In this document: in pieces, positions 58,537 to 64,000 of the stretch
How the letters are laid out: every line of letters starts with the position of its first letter
Numbering within the stretch: the first letter of the stretch is position 1
DNA from: Ensifer sp. BR816
GTDB lineage: Bacteria > Pseudomonadota > Alphaproteobacteria > Rhizobiales > Rhizobiaceae
Reading direction: 5' to 3'
DNA: 64,000 nucleotides
Assembly (NCBI RefSeq): GCF_000378985.1
Contig: NZ_KB905370.1
Span: forward strand, 620,001-684,000
Made by a program: the position numbers and the translations under genes
The notes under the pieces: generated by a model
What the model was told of the DNA's origin: nothing
The model's input: the letters and a program-made list of their open reading frames with translations, nothing else
Database searches by the model: none

Positions 58537-59520
58537 CTACGCCACCGGATAGGGTCCCTCGGCGAATACCGTGTCATGATACCCTTTTGAGCCGATTTCG
58601 CGCGCGAGCGGGCTTCGGAAATCCTCTCCCCGGCTTAGGCAAGAAAGCACGTGCCGGAAATCATATTTAGGCCGCCAGCCGAGAGATGAGACTGCCCGGG
58701 CGCTCACATAAACCCGGTCGATCGACGGAAAGAGCTTCCAGTCCCGTTCTGCATAAAGCGCTTCGCATTCCGGGAAATGGCGCAGAACGACGCGCGCGGC
58801 GTCCGTCCTGAGCTCGGCCAGGTCGTCCGGCGAAAAGGGCGTCGGCGCCGAGACGATATAGCGCCCGAAGCCAATCTCCTCTGCGCGCTCCAGCGCCGCC
58901 AGATGGGCGCTCACCACGTCTTCGATATCGGCCCGGCGGTAGAGGAGTTCGCTCGCTTGCGCATTCTCCGTTTCATAGCGGCCACGGATTTCCGCATCGT
59001 CGTCGGCCTCGGGAAAAAAGCGGGAGGTGCGCAGGATGATGACGGACAGCCCGTGCCGCCGGGCAAAAAGTTCGCAAAGTCCTTCCGCCGCAAGCTTGCT
59101 TGTGCCGTAGATGTTGCGTGGAATCGGTGTGACATCCTCGGTAATCCAGGCGGCCGGCGCGCCGGGTGCCGGCGTCAGCGCCGAGCCGAAGGCGCTGGTG
59201 GTGCTGGTGAAGACGAAGGCGCCGACACTGACATCGGCTGCGGCCTCGAGCAGGTTGAGCGTCCCGGTGATATTGGTTTCGACGAATTCCGAATAGCCGT
59301 GCGTTGCCACATGCGGCTTGTGCAGCGTCGCCGCATGGATGACGGCGCGCACGCCCTTGACGGCGTGCCGGACAAAGGCGGGATCGGTGATCGAGCCGAC
59401 ATGGTCAGTGAATTCCGAGGGCTTGATGTCGATGCCGCGCACCGGGCGCCCCGCCCGGCGCAATACCCGCATCAGCGCCTCGCCGAGATGGCCCGCGCTC
59501 CCCGTCACCAGAGTCGTCAT
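58537..59520 (-). CDS. NAD(P)-dependent epimerase/dehydratase
   Basis: The 327 aa extended SDR has TGSAGHLGEAL (cofactor), HAATLHKPH, TSTTSAFG and the active-site YGTSK (Tyr-x3-Lys). The substrate is probably a nucleotide sugar or sugar derivative but is not identifiable. Its promoter region faces the XRE regulator gene on the same strand, with about 75 bp between them. Confidence 0.88.
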   Translation of the reverse strand: MTTLVTGSAGHLGEALMRVLRRAGRPVRGIDIKPSEFTDHVGSITDPAFVRHAVKGVRAVIHAATLHKPHVATHGYSEFVETNITGTLNLLEAAADVSVGAFVFTSTTSAFGSALTPAPGAPAAWITEDVTPIPRNIYGTSKLAAEGLCELFARRHGLSVIILRTSRFFPEADDDAEIRGRYETENAQASELLYRRADIEDVVSAHLAALERAEEIGFGRYIVSAPTPFSPDDLAELRTDAARVVLRHFPECEALYAERDWKLFPSIDRVYVSARAVSSLGWRPKYDFRHVLSCLSRGEDFRSPLAREIGSKGYHDTVFAEGPYPVA

Positions 59521-59595
59521 CCGTTCGTTCCTCGTTTCCTGGAAGGCTAAACGCGGCCGCAGGGGAGCGACAAGGCATAAATTATACCCCCGCGA

Positions 59596-60120
59596 TCACG
59601 TCAGCGTCGTCACCAGGCGACCGATCGCTCCGTCCGAAAGGGGAATGCGTTCCCACAGCACGCTGCCCGCGAGGATCGGCACGTCGTCGCGGCCGTTCGG
59701 CCCGGTCTCGACGACAAGCGACGACGTCTGGCCGTGATACCAGCCAAGATCTTGAAGCGCCGCCTCGGCCTGCTGAATGCCCTCCGACGCATAGCGGAAC
59801 ATCGGCGTTCCGAGCATGTCTCGTCGCCATTCGTTCCGCCGGCCCGGCGACGCCGCCAGCAGTCGATGCGAGTGGTCGCAAATCAGATGGACGCGCGCTG
59901 TCGAGGTTTCGACGAGCCGCTTGATGGCTTGATCGGCGGTCGATGCCTGGGGTGCGAAGAGGCGTTCGAGAGCGGCTCGCTGATCCTCCGCAGGCATCAG
60001 GACGCCTGTCTCCCAGCGCGAAACGGTCGCCTGCGTGACGTTCAGCAGCTCCGCCACGTGGCTTTGCTTGATGCCACGCATCAGACGCAACCGCTTCAGC
60101 GCTCTCCCGGTGTAAAGCAT
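59596..60120 (-). CDS. XRE-family transcriptional regulator
   Basis: The 174 aa protein has an N-terminal HTH (ALKRLRLMRGIKQSHVAELLNVTQATVSRWETGV, about 6-40) and an unassigned C-terminal sensor-like domain (RVHLICDHSHRLLAASPGRRNEW, faintly PAS-like). GAGGAGG precedes the ATG at 60120. It is divergent from the AraC-type regulator gene, so the two may cross-regulate. Confidence 0.85.
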   Translation of the reverse strand: MLYTGRALKRLRLMRGIKQSHVAELLNVTQATVSRWETGVLMPAEDQRAALERLFAPQASTADQAIKRLVETSTARVHLICDHSHRLLAASPGRRNEWRRDMLGTPMFRYASEGIQQAEAALQDLGWYHGQTSSLVVETGPNGRDDVPILAGSVLWERIPLSDGAIGRLVTTLT

Positions 60121-60223
60121 TGCCGCCTCCTCGAATCCGAACCGCGTGCCGCTTTGCCGCGGGACGACGGAAAGGCTATACCAGCATTCGGGCTCAACGA
60201 AGAACACAGACGGCGATCGGATC

Positions 60224-61036
60224 GTGACGAAAGGCCAATTCAGCGTGATGCCGCGCCGCATTGACGGGGTTGACGTGGTCGAAGCCGCGACACGCCATTC
60301 CTTCGCGCGCCACACCCATGAGCAATTCGGCATGGGCCTCATTCACCAAGGCGCGCAGAAGTCGCTGAGCGGGCGCGGCACCGTCGAGGCCGAAGCCGGC
60401 GACGTGATCACCGTCAATCCGGGCGAGGTCCACGACGGTACGCCGATCGGCGACTCCGGTCGCTCCTGGCGGATGCTCTATCTCGCGCCGTCGCTGGTCG
60501 AGGCTATCGTCAGCGACATCAGCGAAGGCCGGAGACAGACCTGCGAGTTCGCGGATCCTGTCATCCGGAACGCTGCCCTTGCCGCCCGCTTTCGCGCGAT
60601 CTTCGCGACCGCGGCGACCGCAGGCAGCAACGAGTCCAAGCTTCGTTGGGAGGAACTGGCGGTGACGTTGCTTGCCGAGGCGATGCGTCTTGTCCCCCGA
60701 TCCGCCGCCGGGCAAAAAGTGCCCGCTTCAATTGCAGCGGCGGTCAACCTGATCGACGACGATCCGCTGACGCCGCTCACCTTGGCGGACCTCGCCCGCG
60801 AAAGCGGCTTGAGCCGTTTCCAGGTCGTGCGCGGCTTTGCCAGGGCGATCGGCTTGACGCCGCATGCCTATCTCATGCAGCGGCGCATCGATATCGTCCG
60901 CCGCCTGATCGGCAAGGGTACGCCGCTTGCGGAGGCGGCGGCTGCCGGCGGCTTTGCCGACCAGAGCCATATGACGCGGGTATTCGTCCGCAAGTATGGG
61001 TTTTCGCCAGGCGCCTATGCGCGGGCTGTCGGTTAG
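60224..61036 (+). CDS. AraC-family transcriptional regulator (cupin sensor)
   Basis: The protein of about 270 aa has an N-terminal AraC-binding cupin (FARHTHEQFGMGLIHQG, PGEVHDGTP) and a C-terminal double HTH (LTLADLARESGLSRFQVVRGFARAIGLTPHAY and LAEAAAAGGFADQSHMTRVF). The start is uncertain: GTG at 60224 or ATG at 60248; an upstream ATG at 60146 overlaps the divergent promoter region and is unlikely. It probably regulates the neighbouring DMT exporter gene (inference). Confidence 0.87.
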   Translation: MTKGQFSVMPRRIDGVDVVEAATRHSFARHTHEQFGMGLIHQGAQKSLSGRGTVEAEAGDVITVNPGEVHDGTPIGDSGRSWRMLYLAPSLVEAIVSDISEGRRQTCEFADPVIRNAALAARFRAIFATAATAGSNESKLRWEELAVTLLAEAMRLVPRSAAGQKVPASIAAAVNLIDDDPLTPLTLADLARESGLSRFQVVRGFARAIGLTPHAYLMQRRIDIVRRLIGKGTPLAEAAAAGGFADQSHMTRVFVRKYGFSPGAYARAVG

Positions 61037-61137
61037 TGCATGTCGCCCAAAAGTGTGCAGCGGTTTTGGGACAACGACATGCACAAAACAAAGACCCAAA
61101 GCGCGTCGCATGAATATGGTTGAATGCGACGCGCTTT
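61037..61137. repeat. Two-palindrome intergenic repeat
   Basis: Palindrome 1 (61037-61083) has ends TGCATGTCG / CGACATGCA and an inner CCCAAAA...TTTTGGG; palindrome 2 (61098-61137) has arms AAAGCGCGTCGCAT / ATGCGACGCGCTTT. The structure is like the 39089 repeat but the sequence is a different family. It fills the AraC-DMT gap. Confidence 0.78.
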
Positions 61138-61215
61138 ATGACCTGCAATTCCGTACAAGACCGCCAACCCCCGATGCGATTTTCTGCCGCCTCCAAACAA
61201 GTAAATGGCGGCAGC

Positions 61216-62118
61216 ATGTCGAAGCAAGTTCAGGGGTATTTCTATCTGTCTCTCGCGATGGTTCTGGTGGGGAGCACGGTTGCTACGAGCAAGATCATCG
61301 CCGCCGGCCTGCCGCCTTTCACCGCGACGGCACTGCGCTTCGCCATCGCTTTCCCGCTCTTGCTGTTGCTGATGCGGGGAACCCGAACGCCGTGGCCGCG
61401 GCTCCCAAGGGGCGACTGGCTCATCCTTTTCCTGCAGGCCGGCGCCGGCGGCGTCGGCTATACGACCCTGCTCATTTCCGGCTTGAAGTTCACCCCCGCG
61501 GCAGATGCCGGCGTAATCATCGGTACGCTTCCCGTCGTCTCGGCGGCGATCGCCATCATCATCCTTGGTGAAAGACCGCATCCTTCGACGCTTCTCGCGA
61601 TCGCTCTTGCCGCCGCAGGCGTGCTGACGATCGTTTTCCGATCGGAGACGGGCGGCATGCATTCGCTCACCGGTAGCCTGCTGATCTTCGGCGCCGTCAT
61701 CTGCGAAGGCTTGTTCATCCTCCTCAACAAGCGATTGAAGCGCGTAATCCCACCGCTGACGCTGTCCGGCCTGATGGCGGGCCTCGGCGGCGCGATCGCC
61801 GCGCCGATTGCGCTTGCGGAGGTTCCCTGGGCCGGATCGATAACCACGGCTGCCATTGCCGCCGTCGTCTATTATGCACTGGTGCCGACCGTCGGCGGCT
61901 TCCTGCTCTGGTATGCGGGGCTGGCCAAGGTGAGCGGTACCGAAGCGTCGGTCTTCACCGCGCTTGCGCCGGTTTCCGCGGTGCTGCTTGCTTTCGCGGT
62001 GCTCGGCGAACCGCTGGCTCTCAATCAGCTGCTCGGCATCGGCTGCGTCCTTGTCTCGGTACTCTGCCTCGGCATTTTCGGACCGACGACTCAGCCTGCC
62101 AATACGGCCCGAACCTGA
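61216..62118 (+). CDS. DMT-family (EamA) transporter
   Basis: The 300 aa inner-membrane protein has ten hydrophobic helices in two EamA repeats (SLAMVLVGSTVATSKII and GSLLIFGAVICEGLFIL). It probably exports small metabolites. The ATG at 61216 is chosen since an upstream frame runs through the repeat. A B3/4-domain gene follows, which is a recurring neighbour pair. Confidence 0.88.
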   Translation: MSKQVQGYFYLSLAMVLVGSTVATSKIIAAGLPPFTATALRFAIAFPLLLLLMRGTRTPWPRLPRGDWLILFLQAGAGGVGYTTLLISGLKFTPAADAGVIIGTLPVVSAAIAIIILGERPHPSTLLAIALAAAGVLTIVFRSETGGMHSLTGSLLIFGAVICEGLFILLNKRLKRVIPPLTLSGLMAGLGGAIAAPIALAEVPWAGSITTAAIAAVVYYALVPTVGGFLLWYAGLAKVSGTEASVFTALAPVSAVLLAFAVLGEPLALNQLLGIGCVLVSVLCLGIFGPTTQPANTART

Positions 62119-62136
62119 TTGAACAGGAGCAGCCTC

Positions 62137-62831
62137 ATGCATTTCCGTCACTCGACCGATATCTGGACAGAGTTCCCCGAACTTGCGGCGGGCGTCCTCC
62201 ATGTCGAGGGCATCCATCGCGACATGTCCGTCGCAGCCCATGGCGATGAGTTCGAGGCCGTCGCGAAAGCCCGACTTGCAGAAGCTGCAGAGGGTGATCT
62301 TCCCGAAATACAGGCCTGGCGCGCCGCGCCTTTTCGCGCATGGGGATGAAGCCGACGCAATATCGCTCAGCCTCGGAGGCGCTGCTCAGGCGGTTCAGGA
62401 AGGAGGGAACGCTACCCAAAATCCATCCGCTGATCGATCTTTGCAATGCGGCTTCGCTCGCCTTTGCGGTTCCGATCGCAGTCTTCGATCTCGACAAGGT
62501 GGCGGCCCATCTCGAAGTGCGCCGAGCTGCCGGCAGCGAGATCTACACGACCTTTGCCGGTGAAACCGAACATCCCGAGCCGCAGGAAGTCATCTTCGCT
62601 GATGCGGAAGGGCGGGCGCATGCGCGGCGCTGGACCAATCGCCAGAGCGGTTATTCGGCCGTGCGCGACGAGACAAAGCGCGTGCTGATCGTCGCCGAGG
62701 CGCTGCATGCCGGCGCGTCGTCTGATGTGAAACGGCTCACCGACGAACTTGGCGCCGCCATCCGTGCCGTCTGGTCCGTCGAGCCTCGGCGCGCGATACT
62801 GGGCCGGACGGCGCCGCGTCTTGATTGCTGA
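62137..62831 (+). pseudogene. B3/4 (PheT-like editing fold) domain protein, frameshifted
   Basis: The first frame runs MHFRHSTDIWTEFPELAAGVLHVEG to QAWRAAP and stops at about 62349. The second continues from about 62331 as FSRMGMKPTQYRSASEALLRRF...AVFDLDKVAAH. Together they make a complete B3/4 domain (about 230 aa), a fold related to the tRNA-binding domain of PheT. The break is in the GC-rich run 62320-62331. AGGAG precedes the ATG at 62137. Either decay or sequencing error. Confidence 0.82.
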
Positions 62832-62924
62832 ACGGCCACCATTCGCTTGGTCATCGCCTCACTGCTGCCAAAAAGCTTTGAACGGCTAAGGCGCGTACCA
62901 ATCGCGACAGCGAGGATCAAATCC

Positions 62925-63296
62925 ATGCTTGATCGAGGCGTTCCATCACTTGCTGCACGCGCCAAGCAGGCGCTCTTCGATCGCGGCGGGCTCGAAGAGA
63001 TCTTCCGTCACGCCCGCAACCTGGTCGTCGCGACACTGGTCACGGCGGCGGGAATCCACGCCGTCGAAAACCCCGACCTCATCGAAGCCAAGGGACTGCT
63101 GAATATCTCGGTCGCCGGCTATATCGTCTTTGCGATCGGTATCGCGCTGTTCCTGATGAACTTCGTCGACGGTCTTTACAGGCTATCGAAAGTCCGGCGG
63201 CATGTGGCGCTGCAGCTTCTCGTCGCCGCGGTCTACGTGATCGTCACGATCCGCGTCGCACAGCTGATCCTGGCGCTGCGAATGTCGTTCTCGTAA
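62925..63296 (+). CDS. Small hypothetical inner-membrane protein
   Basis: The 123 aa protein has about three hydrophobic stretches (NLVVATLVTAAGIHAV, NISVAGYIVFAIGIALFLMNF, ALQLLVAAVYVIVTIRVAQLIL). I do not recognise the family. The ATG at 62925 is used; a TTG-type start at 62847 would add a charged tail. It converges with prfC. Confidence 0.65.
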   Translation: MLDRGVPSLAARAKQALFDRGGLEEIFRHARNLVVATLVTAAGIHAVENPDLIEAKGLLNISVAGYIVFAIGIALFLMNFVDGLYRLSKVRRHVALQLLVAAVYVIVTIRVAQLILALRMSFS

Positions 63297-63303
63297 GGGT
63301 CGA

Positions 63304-64000
63304 TCACGCCGCCTTGGCGACGTGATACTCCTTGATCGCCACCATCTTGATCGCCGGGTAGCGTTCCGACTCGTAGCGCAGCGAGAAGCCGTCCTGGGCC
63401 ATGAACACCGGATCGCCGTCGAGGTCGCGGGCGATGTCGCCCCGGCGCGCCGTGATGAACTTGTCGAGTTCGGCCGGATTGTCGGCGGAGATCCAGCGGC
63501 AGACGGAGAAGCGTGACATTTCAAAGGAAACGGGCAGGCCGTATTCCGCCTGCAGGCGTTCCTTCAGCACGTCGAGCTGCAGCGCACCGACGACGCCGAC
63601 GATGGCAGGCGCGCCGTCGTCCGGGGAAAAGAGCTGCACGACGCCCTCTTCCGCCATCTGCTGCAGCGCTTCCTTCAGCTTCTTCGCCTTCATCGCGTCC
63701 TCGAGCCTCACGCGGCGGAGGATTTCCGGCGCGAAGTTCGGCACGCCCTGGAACACGAGCGGCTCGCCCTCGGTCAGCGTGTCGCCGATCCTGAGCGTGC
63801 CGTGGTTCGGGATCCCGACGACGTCGCCGGCGAAGGCGGTATCGGCAAGCTGGCGCTGCGAGGCAAAGAAGAACTGCGGCGCGGTCAGCCCCATCTGCTT
63901 GCCGGTACGCGACAGCCGTGCCTTCATGCCGCGCTCGAGCTTGCCCGAGCAGACGCGAACGAAGGCGATGCGGTCACGGTGGTTCGGGTCCATGTTCGCC
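63304..64000 (-). CDS. prfC: Peptide chain release factor 3, C-terminal part
   Basis: The frame runs into the window edge. The visible sequence includes MDPNHRDRIAFVRVCSGKLERGMK, LRIGDTLTEGEPLVFQGVPNFAPEI and GALQLDVLKERLQAEYGLP, which are domains II/III of RF3, the GTPase that recycles RF1/RF2. The G-domain is outside the window. Confidence 0.95.
   Translation of the reverse strand, partial: ANMDPNHRDRIAFVRVCSGKLERGMKARLSRTGKQMGLTAPQFFFASQRQLADTAFAGDVVGIPNHGTLRIGDTLTEGEPLVFQGVPNFAPEILRRVRLEDAMKAKKLKEALQQMAEEGVVQLFSPDDGAPAIVGVVGALQLDVLKERLQAEYGLPVSFEMSRFSVCRWISADNPAELDKFITARRGDIARDLDGDPVFMAQDGFSLRYESERYPAIKMVAIKEYHVAKAA

Noticed and set aside
1-64000. CRISPR array, tRNA, rRNA or prophage
   Set aside because: No regularly spaced direct repeats, no tRNA- or rRNA-like stretch and no integrase or phage structural genes were seen by reading.

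Overview
The window is a 64 kb stretch of high-GC alphaproteobacterial chromosome. Gene content and order point to Sinorhizobium/Ensifer (Rhizobiaceae): murJ-glnD-mutS with a divergent NADP malic enzyme (tme) and olsB, lptCAB-rpoN-hpf-ptsN, hrcA-grpE with divergent rph, dnaA-rpsT-mutM with divergent ubiE-ubiB, and a clustered iolR-iolC-iolD-iolE-iolB locus. The genus is inferred from gene order and protein likeness, not from a database search. I saw no rRNA, tRNA, CRISPR, prophage or complete insertion sequence.

Layout. 1-9.3 kb (mostly minus strand): universal stress protein (partial), trpS, a VOC protein, murJ, glnD and mutS. 9.4-20 kb: tme; olsB with a terminator-like hairpin well downstream of its end; a hybrid histidine kinase; lspA; two RNA methyltransferases; a LapA-like protein; ihfB; sppA. 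20-25.4 kb (plus): lptC-lptA-lptB-rpoN-hpf-ptsN. 25.6-28.1 kb: an SDR oxidoreductase, an aldonolactone oxidase-like flavoprotein and a small immunity-like gene placed directly behind grpE. 28-33.9 kb: hrcA-grpE, rph, a VOC protein, rdgB, hemW and a GST whose natural start codon reads ATA. 34-37.1 kb: a compact ECF42 sigma-factor module. 37.3-44.7 kb: dnaA, rpsT, an enoyl-CoA hydratase, mutM, ubiE and ubiB. 44.8-49.3 kb: a frameshifted acetyltransferase, an AraC regulator, a PEBP-like protein, coaBC and a class II amidotransferase. 49.5-57.8 kb: inositol catabolism. 57.8-64 kb: a GFA protein, an epimerase, an XRE/AraC regulator pair, a DMT transporter, a frameshifted B3/4 protein, a small membrane protein and the 3' part of prfC.

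How the genes work together. Housekeeping functions dominate: LPS transport, lipoprotein maturation, nitrogen control through GlnD, RpoN and PtsN, DNA repair, replication initiation and ubiquinone synthesis. Two accessory circuits stand out. (1) The ECF42 module has a DGPF/YCII protein, a sigma factor with a long C-terminal extension, and a separately started pair (SRPBCC protein and SnoaL-VOC fusion). A TGTCGG-N17-CGTC element lies upstream of both the YCII-sigma pair and the SRPBCC-VOC pair, which looks like a self-contained regulon. (2) In the iol locus, GAA-N6-TTC boxes precede the Gfo/Idh gene, iolR and iolC, matching the expected IolR control.

The intergenic DNA is rich in Rhizobium-type palindromic mosaic repeats. 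One family has two oppositely oriented copies 8 kb apart, another flanks iolE as inverted copies, and a third is a ~200 bp element with 48-bp inverted ends.
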